From positions 28,945,449 through 29,009,448 of the forward strand of contig NC_079491.1 in the NCBI RefSeq assembly GCF_020520425.1: a stretch of 64,000 nt of DNA. The letters are read 5' to 3'. Shown here in pieces: positions 30,863-44,389 of this stretch; the stretch's first letter is position 1, and the number at the start of each line of letters is the position of its first letter. Made by a program: the position numbers and the translations under genes. Source of the DNA: Spinacia oleracea. Taxonomy: Eukaryota > Streptophyta > Magnoliopsida > Caryophyllales > Amaranthaceae. The notes under the pieces are model-generated. The model worked only from the letters and a program-made list of their open reading frames with translations, was not told the DNA's origin and searched no databases.

Positions 30863-31881
30863 CTCGCTGCTCGCGAGGCTCCGCATGCTTGCGCGAGGCA
30901 GTGCGCGCTGTGGCGCAGCACGCTTGCAGCCCAAACGCGACTGCTCGCTCCTTGCTCTCGCCCTTGCCCATGCGCCCATTGCTCACAGCCCACGACACAA
31001 GGCAGGGCTGTTGCCTTGTGCTCGTGCACCATGCCCTTGCTCGCTGCATTTGTACTGCATGGGCGACGAGCTCCCTTGCTCGTCGTCGCATGCCCGCACT
31101 ATACAACACCCCTTAAGGGTAACACGTAGCGTCCATTGCTTTGTGCGTGCAAGTTATATGAGCGAATCGCATAAAAAATTAAAAATTTATATTCAAAATT
31201 AATGACAAATTAATAAATAATATTAATTTCATAATTTTAGGGCGAAAAAATCGAAAATTTATTATTTAATTGATTTCCGATTAACATGGATTCAAGTCTA
31301 GGTCATAAAAATTTAAAATTTAACATAAATTTACAATTTTTATGGTGGTTTTTAATCGTAGGTATCTAATTAAATTATAACTAATTATGAAAATCAAATT
31401 AATTCTAAATTATTCCAATTTTCAACAAATTAATCATAATTACAAATTAGATTGCATAATTAACAAGGCTAGGCATTCAAACTTGTTAAACATATACAGT
31501 AGGTCAATCAAAAATTCAAGATTTATCAACAAGAATCGCAAATATTTAATTTAACATCTTAAATTTACGAAATTTTGCATTCGAAAAACTAAAACCTCCG
31601 AAAAGTCATAGTTAGGCTTCGAATTTGAGAATTCTGGGTTCGGCCGAAAAATATATTTTTTTGTCAAAATTTTAGAATGCCTTTTACATGCGGAATTGAC
31701 ACAAAAATCACTCGATTTGGATGAGTAACGAAGAAACTGCCGAAAAACTGCGTACGTATAATTAAATAAACGCAATTTGCAATTAATTAACAATTACGAA
31801 AATTAATCACCCCTTTTTAATTCTTGCAAATTTGTAATATTTAACCATGTTTATGCAATTTAGATTATGAAAATAATAAGA

Positions 31882-31895
31882 GGCTCGTGATACCA
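31882..31895 (-). other. Primer-binding site of element B
   Basis: The minus strand reads TGGTATCACGAGCC, one base after the 5' LTR. It matches the initiator-Met-tRNA site with one extra base (C) after TGGTATCA, parallel to the extra T in element A. Confidence 0.8.
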
Positions 31896-31896
31896 C

Positions 31897-33331
31897 TGTT
31901 AGGTTATGATACATATGACAATTCATAAATCATGCGGAAACAACCATTAAGCCAGGAATACATATTATTTACACATAATCATTTGGCATAGTTTAGATGC
32001 ATACTCTTTGTTGCGTGCCTTCCCTAGCTGCGCCCGAACCGAACAAGAACAAGTCTTTAGGACTCCAAATGTCGTCCCTCCGTAAATAATCCACAGTACG
32101 TCCGGATCCGCCTCAAGTTAGACCAACTAGAATCGCCCTTAAGGTTACTAGGAATTTCGGCTAGTGTTTGCAAGTGTATGGTTAATTTTATTTCAAAAAC
32201 TTACCCTTTGAATACTTCAATCGTCTCTGCAAATAATGACCCTAGGTCTTTATTTATAGAGGTATGGAAAAGGAACTGGAATCCTATTAGGATACTAATT
32301 AGTTAAACTAGAATCCTAGTAGGACTCTAACTAATTAATTTTATCCTTTTAGGATTAGGAATTTAATCATCAAACAAATCCTATACAATTTAGGTTTCGT
32401 ATGTGAACACAAACTCTACACGAGCATGACCCACGAGCGTGCAGGCCATGCCCGCGCACAGCCCACACGGCCGCTCGGCCCACGCGAGCCGCAAGCCCAC
32501 GCGAGCAGCAGCACAGCTCGCAGCCCATCGCAGCGCGCGCTGCGCGCGCTGCCATGGCCTGCTGGGCCTGGCCTTGCGCTGGGCCTGGCGTGGCCTTGGC
32601 TGTTCGTGTGGCGCGCTTGGCTTGCTGGGCGATGGCCTGGCTTCGTGCTGGGCCCTCGTCCGGCAGGCCTCGTCCGATGATTATTCGTACGATACGCTTC
32701 CGATTAAATTCCCGGTTCCGGAATTCATTTTCGATACGAACAATATTTAATATTTCCGATTCCGGAATAAATTTCCGTTTCGAACAAATATTTAATATTT
32801 CCGTTTCCGGAATTATTTTCCGATTCCGATAATATTTCCGATTCTGACAATATTTCCGTTTCCGGCAATATTTCCGATTCCGGTAATATTTTCATTTCCG
32901 ATAATATTTTCCGATACGTACCATGTTTCCGTTTCCGACAACATCTACGACTTGGATAATATTTATATGTCCGATACGATCCATATTTCCGTTTCCGGCA
33001 ATATCATCGTTTCCGGAGTATTCATTTCTTGCTTGTGACGATCTCAGCTCCCACTGAAACCAAGATCCGTTGAATCCGAATATCCATAGATAGAGTATTT
33101 AATGCCATTAAATACTTGATCCGTTTACGTACTATTTGTGTGACCCTACGGGTTCAGTCAAGAGTAAGCTGTGGATTAATATCATTAATTCCACTTGAAC
33201 TGAAGCGGGCTCTAGCTAGGCATTCAGCTCACTTGATCTCACTGAATTATTAACTTGTTAATTAATACTGAACCGCACTTATTAGACTTAACATAGAATG
33301 CATACTTGGACCAAGGGCATTATTTCCTTCA
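31897..33331 (-). repeat. 5' LTR of element B
   Basis: 1,435 bp, minus-strand TGAAGGAAATAATGCC to CCTAACA. It contains a TTCCG-rich minisatellite (about 32715-33015), a GC island (about 32420-32680) and a TATA box (32251-32260). Base differences from the 3' LTR cluster in the terminal 120 bp (about a dozen by eye), so this insertion is older than that of C. Confidence 0.93.
32251..32260 (-). promoter_or_regulatory. TATA box of element B 5' LTR
   Basis: TCTATAAATA on the minus strand, about 350 bp before the 3' edge of the LTR. The same box is in the partner LTR and, as CTATAAATA, in element C. Confidence 0.65.
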
Positions 33332-33336
33332 GTTCC

Positions 33337-35418
33337 ATCAAAGAGTCAATAACTATTGCACTAGTGCTGAATTCTCTTCATAAGGATTATGAAGATTTTA
33401 AGATGCACTATCTCTTTCATCAGAAAGAGAGCACATTCTGTGAACTTGTGGAACTACTCGTGAAATGCGAGAAAATCCTTAAGTTCAATCAAGACCCTTT
33501 GAATGTGAGGTGCACTAAATTCAAGAAAGTAGGCAAGGGGAAGAAAAGCAAGGCTGCATCTTCGTCCACTCCCGGAGGGCATCTGGCGCCTTCCAAGAGC
33601 AAGATGAAGAGGAATGCTTCTCCTTCTAAATCGTAATGCTTCAATTGTAATGAAATTGGTCATTACAAGCGAGATTGCCCTAAACTAAAGGAAGAGAAGA
33701 AGGACGGAAACGTTGCTTCTCCTTCAGGTATGTATGTTATACATTGTAATCTTGCTAATTCTACTTTTTGGGTATTAGATACTGGTTGTGGCTCACACTT
33801 ATGTTCCAATTCGCACAAACTAAGGAGAAGTAGAAAGCTTGATAAAGGCGAGATGGATCTACGCGTAGGAAATGGAGCACGGATTGCTGCATTAGCCGTA
33901 GGATCTTATTTTATTTCTTTGCCTAGTGGCTTTGTTTTGGAACTAGAAAACTGTTACTATGTTCCTAGTATCACCAGAAACATCATTTCCGTTTCAAGTT
34001 TGGATTCTAAAGGTTTTAGTTTTCAATTTAAAGACAATAGTTGTTCTTTTTCTTTGAATGGAATGTTTTATGGTTCAGCACAACAAGAAAACGGTCTTTA
34101 TGTGCTAGATACGAGCAAACACATTTATAACATAAATACCAAAAAGGCTAAAACTGGTGATTCGGATCTCACATTTCTGTGGCATTGTCGATTAGGCCAT
34201 ATAAACATAAAACGCATGGAATTACTTCAACGAAAAGGAATTCTAGAATCATTCGACTTAGAGAAGATTGATCAATGCGAATCTTGTTTACTTGGCAAAA
34301 TGACAAAGCAACCTTTCTCAAAGGTGGGAGAAAGAGCAAGAGAACTACTAAGGCTAATACATACGGATGTATGTGGGCCTATGAGTACGAAAGCTAGAGG
34401 TGAGTTCAGCTATTTCATAACGTTTACGGACGACTTCAGTAGATGTGGCTATATTTACTTAATGAAGCAAAAGTCTGAATCGTTTGAGAAATTCAGAGAA
34501 TTTCAAAATGAAGTAGATAATCAACATGGCAAGAAAATCAAAGCTCTAAGATCGGATCGAGGAGGTGAATATCTTAGCCACGAGTTTGATGACCATCTAA
34601 AAGAATGCGGTATTCTTTCTGAATTGACTGCTCCGGGGACACCTCAATGGAATGGAGTGTCGGAACGGAGAAATAGGACCTTACTCGATATGGTCAGGTC
34701 AATGATGGGTCAGGCCGAACTTCCTTTACAGTTCTGGGGACATGCGTTGCAAACTGCAGCACTTACACTGAATCGTGCTTCGTCAAAAGCTGTTGAAAAG
34801 ACTTCATACGAATTATGGACTGGGAAACTTCCAAAGTTGTGTTTTCTTAAGATTTGGGGTTGCGAAGCATATGTCAAACGATTAATTTCGGACAAGCTAC
34901 AACCTAAATCTGACAAATGTTTCTTCGCTGGGTATCCAAAAGAAACTATGGGGTATTATTTCTACAACAAGTCAGACAACACGGTTTTCGTTGCTCGTGA
35001 CGGTGTCTTTTTGGAAAGAAATCATATTTCCAAATTGACAAGTGGGGGAATAATAGACCTCGAAGAGATTCGAGACGAACAACGAACAACGAACTCTTTA
35101 GAAGCAGTTCAGGTTGATGAACCTCCAAGGTCTTTAGAAGAGCCAGTGGGAGTAGTTCCTCAAAACGTTGTTGCCCCTCGTAGGTCAAATAGAACTATTT
35201 TCCAGCCGGACAGATGGACAGGCGTCCTCTTGACTGAAAACTTAGACGTTCTCATATTGGATAGTGATGAACCTATGACTTACAAGCAAGCTATGACGAG
35301 CCCAAGCTCCACTAAATGGTTAGAGGCCATGCAATCTGAAATAGACTCCATGTCTGAAAATCAAGTCTGGGATTTGGTTGATTTGTCGGATGGGTTCACA
35401 CCTATCGGATGCAAATGG
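33337..35418 (+). pseudogene. gag-pol: Element A gag C-terminus, protease, integrase and start of RT
   Basis: It continues the element A frame after the B insertion. The gag end (SITIALVLNSLHKDYEDFKM) runs into a basic Ser-rich stretch. An in-frame TAA (33634-33636) falls just before the zinc knuckle CFNCNEIGHYKRDC. The protease motif LDTGCGSHLC is near 33775. Integrase has LWHCRLGHINIKR, HTDVCGPMSTKARG, DRGGEYL and WNGVSERRN. The segment ends at GCK-W (35418), inside target site AATGG, where C inserted at the entry to the RT domain. From 33730 onward it is fully open, so the lesions are few. Confidence 0.9.
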
Positions 35419-36844
35419 TGTTAGGTTATGATTCATATGACAAAACATAAATCAAGCGGAAAAACCATAAAGCCAGGAAAGCATATTATTTACACATAAT
35501 CATTTAGCATAGTATAGATGCATACATGTTGTAGCGTGCCTTCCCTAGCTGCGCCCGAACCGAACAAGAACAAGTCTTTAGGACTCCAAGTGTCGTCCCT
35601 CCGTAGATAGTCCACAGCACGTCCGGATCCGCCTTAAGCTTGACCAACTAGAATCGCCCTTAAGGTACTTAGAATTTTCGGCTATTGTAGGCAATTATAT
35701 GACTGAATTTTTGCTCTCAAAAATCACTTTGAATACTTGAATCCTCGATATAAATTATGAGCCCTTAACTCATATTTATAGACCATGGAATAAGTAATCA
35801 AATCCTACTAGGATACGAATTAATTAAATTAGAATCCTAGTAGAATTCTTTATTTAATTAATTTATCTTTTAGGATTAGGAATTTTAATCATTAAACAAA
35901 TCCTATACTCTTTAGGTTTCGTATGTGAACACAAACTCTACTCAAGCATGACCCGCAAGCGTGTAGGCCATGCCCGCGCACAGCCCACACGGCCGCTCGG
36001 CCCACGCGCGCTACAAGCCCACGCGAGCTGCAGCAATGCTCGCAGCCCATTGCTGCGCGCGCTGCCATGGCCTGCTGGGCCTGGCCTTGCGCTGGGCCTG
36101 GCGTGGCCTTGGCTGTTCGTGTGGCGCGCTTGGCTTGCTGGGCGATGGCTTGGCTTCGTGCTGGGCCCTCGTCCGGCAGGCCTCGTCCGATGCTTATTCG
36201 TACGATACGCTTCCGATTAAATTCCCGGTTCCGGAATTCATTTCCGATACGAACAATATTTAATATTTCCGATTCCGGAATTAATTTCCGTTTCGAACAA
36301 ATATTTAATATTTCCGTTTCCGGAATTATTTTCCGATTCCGATAATATTTCCGATTCTGACAATATTCCCGTTTCCGGCAATATTTCCGATTCCGGCAAT
36401 ATTTCCATTTCCGATAATATTTTTCGATACGTACCATGTTTCCGTTTCCGGCAACATCTACGACTTGGATAATATTTATATTTCCGATACGATCCATATT
36501 TCCGTTTCCGGCAATATCATCGTTTCCGGAGTATTCATTTCTTGCCTGTGACGATCTCAGCTCCCACTGAAACCAAGATCCGTCGATTCCGAATATCCAT
36601 AGATGGAGTATTTAATGCCATTAAATACTTGATCCGTTTACGTACTATTTGTGTGACCCTACGGGTTCAGTCAAGAGTAAGCTGTGGATTAATATCATTA
36701 ATTCCACTTGAACTGAAGCGGCCTCTAGCTAGGCATTCAGCTCACTTGATCTCACTGAATTATTAACTTGTTAATTAATACTGAACCGCACTTATTAGAC
36801 TTAACATCGAATGCATACTTGGACCAAGGGCATTATTTCCTTCA
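35419..36844 (-). repeat. 3' LTR of element C
   Basis: 1,426 bp. It lacks one 9-bp CTGCGCGCG unit found in its partner, which accounts for the length difference. Only three substitutions are seen in the first 120 bp. It carries a TATA box near 35773-35782, a GC island (about 35945-36190) and a TTCCG minisatellite (36225-36530). Confidence 0.93.
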
Positions 36845-37620
36845 GTCTCCCACTTGTCCTTAGGGACAAGTGTGCATTTCCTAATTCCTTTGTCGCTCGA
36901 TGCTTGCTCTTGAACATAAGGTAAGAGTTGTCATCCTTATTATGTCCAGAGGTGTTCCTCGGTTTCAGAGTTCAACTGATCAAATAAACAGATAATCATA
37001 GCCTATGATTCATCTGAGCACGGCCATGCATTTCACAGTTTCTAGCTCTCCGAGTGGCCTTGTACAACTTTTAAGCATCTCATCCCGATTTATGGGAGGA
37101 CAATCCCAATCTTGCGATCTTGAGATTAGACTTCGTTTGATAGGTGATTACCTGAGCGTTGCCTTTATAGCCTCCTTTTACGGTGCGACGGTTGGTCAAC
37201 GTCAAAGCAACCAGTTCTCAAACAAGTAATCTCAAATCACTCAGGTATTGAGGATTTAGTGTCTAATAATTTTAATGAAATTTACTTATGACAGATTTTC
37301 ATCTCTTACAGTAAAGTTTCATAGGTCTTGTCCGATACTAGTCTTCCCAAAGTAAGTATCTATGCAAATGATTATGACATTGCCATGTCCACATAGTTCA
37401 AGAAACAGAACTACTAGTCATCTTGCATTCTGGTCGTCTAACGTTTTCTATGCGTCCAATTTTATAGAAAACTCCGACTAGGGACCATTTTCAACTTTTG
37501 ACATTCAATTTCACTTGATAGACATTTCTTAGTCACAGGACTGGTCCCGACAGTCTATCTTGAATATATCGTCAAATTGAAGGGACTCATCATTTAATAA
37601 TAAACCAAGATTAAATGGAA
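36845..37620 (-). other. 3' UTR and polypurine tract of element C
   Basis: Nearly the same as 24436-25210 of element B, including the minus-strand polypurine tract GGACAAGTGGGAGAC beside the LTR. Similarity to B falls sharply after about 37600. Confidence 0.8.
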
Positions 37621-40600
37621 TGTGAAAATACATTTCATATATGATAAATGTTCAACCCCAATGTTTTACAACCATGGGCCTCTAACCCATCTTTATAACA
37701 TTTAATGGAATTCAAAGCTATGCTTGATTTCCAGTGCTACAATGTGAGTGTTGCTTTTCACTTGTTGCATAGGTTTAGTTATCATGCTTTGCCAATCTTA
37801 ATATCCTTTTCATCGAATGTTCTTCGAGATAGATGATAAGATCTTTTGAGTATGTTTATTTTGTGATCTAGTCTTTTCTTGATTCAAGAGTGGTTCTACG
37901 CATTTTTCAATGAAGAACCATCAAGCCAGCAGACATGTGATCTACCCAAGTTCAGTGAAGAACTCTTTAACATAAACAACCCTGTTTTATTGCTTCTTAG
38001 GCAATAAGTACTTTTACTTCAACTTTATAGGTTGCTAGTGATGCTTTGTTTGGAATTACTTATCCAAGCATTTCACAGATATGTGGAATACTTTCCAGCT
38101 GTATCTTAGAACACTAATATTTTAATATCCCACGCAACAACTCATGGTCTCCAATCCATGTTGCCATTTCAAAACACGATGCTCTATAGCTCGTCCTTAT
38201 CAATGGTTAACTCCAAAGGGTCTTGCTTGATCCTTTGCCAGTGTTTATGCGTGTAGCATCAATATTTAGCATATCTTTATTTCCTTGAATCAAGAACTAT
38301 TCCTATGTACCTTTTCAAGTACCATAAGTATTCTTGATCTCAATCTAGTTGATCTTCACTTAGATCAATAGAGATTGGTATATGTTCGTCATGCCTAAAG
38401 TCATACGATACGTTTTTGGTGATCCTCATATTATATCATACATGATAAATTCTTTTGCAGAATAATTCCCAATTGAATTCTATTCATGTAAGTTTAGCTC
38501 ATCTAGTTTCAGTAGATACTAAATCTAGCTAAATTCTTTGACATATAATATAGGTTAAGAATCTTACTTAGATCCTTTGATGTTTAACTTAGTAAACGCT
38601 TATACATAGTTCAGACATCTTTTACTTAGATTTATTCACATGGGTCCAATATCTCCAATGGAGTATTTCGTGTTTGATTTAGTAAATGCCATTACTTAAT
38701 CCAAAACAATATTATAAGATCTTTGTAAATAGATCTTAATACCCAGTATGTACTAAGTTTCGCCATGGTCCATCATTGATGAATAATTTCAAATCTAAGT
38801 CATTAGCATTTGAATGTTATTTCACAATAGAGAGATATGTGTGATACACATAGGACCAATTAAGTTTTACGTACTCCCACTAAACTTCTTATATATCTAT
38901 AAGAATCATGTACATTTTATGAAACTAAAATACTTATTAGCTTCACTAAAATATAGTTATAATTCCCAATTGCTTGCTTAAATCTGTACTTAGATTTTAT
39001 AAACTAGCTTTTCTTTTCAAGCATTTATTCGGATCCACAAATCCTATGACATACCATGTACATAGTTTCTTCCAACATTTGACTGAGGAAGATGTTTTGT
39101 CATCCAATTGCCATATGTACCAATATGCAATCATTGCTTGAATTATAGACTTAAGCATTACGATTTTGCATGAGGTTTCAACACAATCCACATCGTGAAT
39201 TTGCTTGTAACCTTTAGCAACTAAACTAGCTTTGTGTGTGAACACAATTTCATGTTTGATGGTTTTTATCCTTAAAACAAATTTGCAACCAATAGGTGTG
39301 AAACTATTCTTGCAAATCAACAAAATTTCAATTTTGTCATCAAAACATTGAGTATGTTTTATGGCCTCTAACCATTTAAAACATTTGAGTCTATATATGG
39401 CCTCTAACCATTTTAGGGAATCTGGGTTTCGTCATAGCTTTCTTACAGGTCACAAACTCATTAATCTACATGATAATAGTTTGACTGCAAGTTATAGGTT
39501 TCTTCACTATCTAATAGAAGAATTGCATAGTTTCAGGGACCTGAACTCCATGTTTCTTCATAGTTTCAGTGATTTGAACTCTATGCCTACTTGGGTATAG
39601 AACATCAAACAACAGAATATCAATAGCCACTTGAAAGTCCTTTGAATATTTTGTTCTCCTTGAAGCACTTGTAAAGTCTTCTAAGAGAAGTCTATTCTTT
39701 AAATCCACTTCTAAAGTCCTTAAAGAATAAGTTCGGGTTTTCTGAAGCACTTCGAAAAGCCTCCGGAATGTCCGTTTATGTTTGTTGTTCGCCTCGAAAA
39801 CTTTCGAGGTCTATTTTCTCCCACTTGTCATTTTGGAAACGAATCTCCAAAAGGACATTATTTCGAGCAAAAAAACATTATGTTCTCAAAAATTCGTGGT
39901 AGAAACAATACCCTTGTGTCTCATTTGAATAAATCACAATGAAACATATATCTATACTTGGGCCTTAGTTTGTCGAATGACAAACACTAAGCTCCCACTG
40001 AGTTTTGCAACTCTCTAGATATATTTTATGAAAAGTTATTCTGAAAATTACTTTTCAATAGCTTTGACGAATTTGGTTTAGTTTGGTGGTAGTTGAGCAT
40101 TTTGTTTTAGAAATTATAGGAAAAGTCTTTATGATTCTTCATTGATCGATTCAAGTACTAATTGACTTCGATCATTCCAACGTAGATATGCCATATCTTA
40201 TGGAGTTAGATTGTGAAATTATAACACACAATCATTGATGATCATATTTGGTCTCAAGTAATCATCAACATGATCTAACCTAGATCTTTATGATTTCTTG
40301 CCAAGTGGATTTTATACTTCTGAATCTTTGAACTAGCCAAAAAGATTCAACTTATATCACATTTGAGTAAATAAACCTATATTCACTCAAATCCATGTGA
40401 AATAATAAAGTCATAAAATCTTTCTTTAGCTTTGAACTCTATTGTCTAGGCGTTCTAACAATAGTTCATATCTTTTGGTACTTTCAACAAGTAAGACTAG
40501 TTGTGTTAAATTGATTTAGAAATCAATGAACTTTCAAAAGTCCATCAAAATAGAGCTTTTGAATGTTAACTTGTTGATATGGTCTAAGCAACAATGCCAA

Positions 40601-41690
40601 AGATTAGTGGAACTCAAATCAAGGGGTTGATTTGAACCTAGTAAAGTTCTTTAAAGAGTTGTTTGTTTTAATCAAGCATATTGACTCAACCCGTAATTGA
40701 CCATTTCACTCAAATAAACAAACAAACATTGTTTTTGTTTTTCTTGAATGTGAGTCTTTCTGTGTTTGAAAAACAGAAATTTAGGTATGCTGATTATGGA
40801 ACAAAATAGCCATTAAGTTCCAGCCTTTGAAAGGACTTAAAACAAACTAGATGACCCTACAACTAATGTAGCATTGCCATGCTTCATTTCCCACTTGTAG
40901 GCCATTAGTGTAGCCTAGCTTCCATTGTTTGAGTTATTACCGAAGTAAGAACCTCAAGCGGTATATGATACCAAGGAAGTTTGATTGCTAGGTCACTTTT
41001 CTTTAAACATAAACTTACAGGTAGAAACGGAATTGTAAATTCCTTTCATCTGTTCCTTTGTTTTCCTATTTCTTGTACCCTTTCTTATAGCCTTAAGAAT
41101 TGAATTCTCTAGTGTTGACTTTTATATTTTGTTAGACATGTCCATGTCACTCCAACAAGGTTCTTTCCATTTAATTTATGTTGAATATTCTGTTTCAACT
41201 AGATGATCTTACCAGAAGCTTCTAAAGTTCTCTAAGCATCGATCTATTCGAATGTCTAGGGACTAGACTCATTCGAGAATTAAATGGACAAAGATATTAG
41301 GTTGTTAACCATTGGTAAAGCTGAGCGTTTAAGCTCAATGCTTTATGATCTCAAAACTACAGTGTATTTTGAATTCACAAGCACCAATTGGTTTGCCATT
41401 CGATTTTGATATTCGAAAACAACCATAAAAGTCGCTAAAAGAAACGTACATTTTAAATTGCTCATTTTCTCTCATTTTCGTGAATCGTTCTTGGATTCAC
41501 TACCAATCGAAGAAATTTACTGTTACCTTTCTAAAAGGATTTACCGTAGTGCAAGATATTTAATTATAAACAATAATTAAAACATACATTAAAGCATGCA
41601 AAGTCTAAACATTTATCATGAATAATAACTTGAAAATTAAAGCAATCATGCAATTAAAACAAGTTATTAGCATTTTATTCGAATTTATTG
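37621..41690 (-). pseudogene. gag-pol: Decayed gag-pol region of element C
   Basis: This is homologous to B's coding region in order but full of indels and stops. The clearest trace is minus-strand 39323-38997: FTPIGCKFVLRIKTIKHE, then LVAKGYKQIHDVDCVETS, corresponding to the start of RT with the DETFSP block destroyed. A linker trace is at 39780-39950, and an RNase H end trace is near 37690-37780. No YVDD, DTG or zinc-knuckle motif survives in frame. It cannot make any protein for its own movement. Confidence 0.8.
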
Positions 41691-44374
41691 TTCCGGCAGG
41701 TGCGAATAAAATGATTCCAAGATCCTAAAACCATTGAAGAATTAAGCACAGTTTGTCGACTCAATTCTAAAACATTTTAGGTAAGCAAAAGCCTTTTGCT
41801 AATAGTCTAGAAACTATTCTTGGTTGATAGGTACGTCTAAGAACTTATTAGGTAAACCTATCAATTTTGCCACGACATAAAAGGACTCCTTACTTATATC
41901 GTTGAGTTTCACCAAAACTAACATGTACTCACAATTATTTGTGTACCTTGCCCCTTTAGGACCAATAAGTAACACCTCGCTGAGCAAAAACTATTACTAG
42001 ATTGATGTAAAGGATATCCAAGCAAGTGTATATTTTGGCATGACACCTTTTAACTCAATTTTTAAGTTTGGAACTTAAGGCTCTTACTATGTTGGTTAGA
42101 TTTTAAGTGAACTAAAATCCTTAATCATGCAACATAATCAAGCTTTGATCTCATGCATTTTAAGACATATTTAAAAGCAATAAATAACTTAAAATATGCA
42201 TAAGATAAATGTGATCTAGTATGGCCCGACTTCATCTTGAAGCTTTAACTTCAAAGTCCGTCTTGAAAATCTCCGTGGGAGGCACCATTTTCTTCAAATA
42301 GGATAAGCTATAATTAAAACTAATTACAACTATTTGATGGTACACAGACCATATTTGAATTGAAAAACAACTTTGGTACTTTAGACCAATTACATTCAAA
42401 TTAATGGTACGCAGACCATATTTTCTATCCTATTTGGGCCATACCAGTCACTTCATAACCTGCAAAACAGTACATATACAATATATACCATTCACCCATT
42501 CATTATCATGAATGGCCCACATAGCTGGTTAGTAAAACACATTATGCATCACATAAACATTTGCAGCAATTAATCAAGGGCACCAATAATCTACAAATTA
42601 TTCAGTCCTTATTAATTCTAATCAAGTTGTTTTAACCTTAAGGATTTGTAGACCTAATCAAGAGTTTATGACTAAAAAGGGCTCCCACTTAAACCAATAA
42701 ATTCATATGCTTTACTAATTTTAAACATAAAAATGTATTTCTAGTCTAACCGGAAACATACAAATTTAATTAAAATTTAAAGCTCATATAAATTTATAAT
42801 TGAATCCAAAAAGTTTAATTTAATTTCAGTCGTATTTAAATTAATTCATGATTTTAATTTTAGTAAAATAATTAGAATAAATAAAATTTATTATAATTAC
42901 AATATTCAAAATTAAAATCCAAGAAAATAATTTAAATTATTAATTTTAAAATTAATTAAAATTACGTAAACTGAAAATTTCAAATTAAAATTTCAAAACG
43001 ATCTAATCGCAACGCAACAATCCCACGCAACGCACGCCCATGGGCCACACGCACACAGCCATCGCTGGCCATGTGCGCGCAGCCCATGCGCTGCGTCGCA
43101 TCGCTGCTGCTCACCATCGCAAGGCATCAATCGAACACGCGAGCTGGTGCTCGCTGCGCGCGCCAGCGCTCGATGTACGCGAGCCATCGCTCGCTGCGCG
43201 CCCCAGCGCTCTATTTATGCGAGCCATCGCTCGCTGTGCGCCTGCCTTTCCCGCACGCGAGCTTGCGCTCATCGCACGAGGCAGCAGTATGTGAGCTGGC
43301 GCTCGCTGCGCGCGAGCCATCGACGCTGTGTGTAGCACTCGTGGCACGCGAGCTTGCGCTCGCTGCGCGCGAGGCTCCGTATGCTTGCGCGAGGCAGTGC
43401 GCGCTGTGGCGCAGCACGCTTGCTGCCCACACGCGACTGCTCGTGCCTTGCTCTCGCCCCTGCCCATGCGCCCATTGCTCACAGCCCACGACACAAGGCA
43501 GGGCTACTGCCTTGTGCTCGTGCACCATGCCCTTGCTCGCTGCATTCGTACCGCATGGGCGACGAGCTCCCTTGCTCGTCGTCGCATGCCCGCACTATAC
43601 AACACCCCTTAAGGGTAACACGTAGCGTCCATTGCTTTGTGCGTGCAAGTTATATGAGCGAATCGCATAAAAATTAAAAATTTATATTCAAAATTAATGA
43701 GAAATTAATAAATAATATTAATTTCATAATTTTAGGGCGAAAAAATCGAAAATTTATTATTTAATTGATTTCCGATTAACATGGATTCAAGTCTAGGTCA
43801 TAAAAATTTAAAATTTAACACAAATTTACAATTTTTATGGTGGTTTTTAATCATATGTATCTAATTAAATTATAACTAATTATGAAAATCAAATTAATTC
43901 TAAATTATTCCAATTTTCAACAAATTAATCATAATTACAAATTAGATTGCATAATTAACAAGGCTAGGCATTCAAACTTGTTAAACATATATAGTAGGTC
44001 AATCAAAAATTCAAAATTTATCAACAAGAATCGCAAATATTTAATTTAACATCTTAAATTTACGAAATTTTGCATTCGAAAAACTAAAACCTCCGAAAAG
44101 TCATATTTAGGCTTCGAATTTGAGAATTCTGGGTTCGGCCGAAAATTACTATTTTTGTCAAAATTTTAGAATGCCTTTTACATGCGGAATTGACACAAAA
44201 ATCACTCGATTTGGATGAGTATCGAAGAAACTGCCGAAAAACTGCGTACATATAATTAAATAAACGCAATTTGCAATTAATTAACAATTACGAAAACTAA
44301 TCACCCCTTTTAATTCTTGCAAATTTGTAATATTTAACCATGTTTATGCAATTTAGATTATGAAAATAATAAGA
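41691..44374 (-). other. Leader of element C
   Basis: Closely follows B's leader (29370-31881), including the hairpin region (42337-42419). An indel of about 206 bp (about 42614-42819) is present here and absent in B. The GC island (43000-43600) has its own arrangement of CGCTCGCTGCGCGC units. Confidence 0.8.
42337..42419 (-). promoter_or_regulatory. Leader hairpins of element C
   Basis: On the minus strand, ATGGT-CTGCGT-ACCAT (42419-42404) and ATGGT-CTGTGT-ACCAT (42352-42337), with the TTGGT/ACCAA hairpin between them. The only change is in one loop, and the stems are kept although the element's coding region has decayed. Confidence 0.55.
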
Positions 44375-44388
44375 GGCTCGTGATACCA
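44375..44388 (-). other. Primer-binding site of element C
   Basis: TGGTATCACGAGCC on the minus strand, one base after the 5' LTR, the same as in B. Confidence 0.8.
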
Positions 44389-44389
44389 C

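Larger units (their letters stand above)
29264..31881 (-). other. Leader of element B
   Basis: 2.6 kb of untranslated leader. Parts: the hairpin region (30034-30116), AT-rich sequence, a GC-rich island with tandem units (30490-31110), and further AT-rich sequence up to the primer site. The long overlapping reading frames in the GC island on both strands are composition artefacts. Confidence 0.8.
23036..33331 (-). mobile_element. Ty1/copia element B, near-complete, nested in gag of A
   Basis: It has TG...CA ends and a 5-bp target duplication GTTCC (23031-23035 and 33332-33336), 10,296 bp. On the minus strand the order is 5' LTR (33331-31897), primer site, 2.6-kb leader, gag-pol (29263-25280), 3' UTR, polypurine tract and 3' LTR (24435-23036). 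Coding is open apart from two nonsense codons, so this is the most recently autonomous-looking copia copy here. Confidence 0.95.

Noticed and set aside
30483..31202. Many long open frames in the GC island of element B's leader (and 42993-43677 in C, 20491-21009 in A).
   Set aside because: Open in almost all frames, Ala/Arg/Cys/His-rich repeats, no conserved start and a different repeat arrangement in B and C. A composition artefact.
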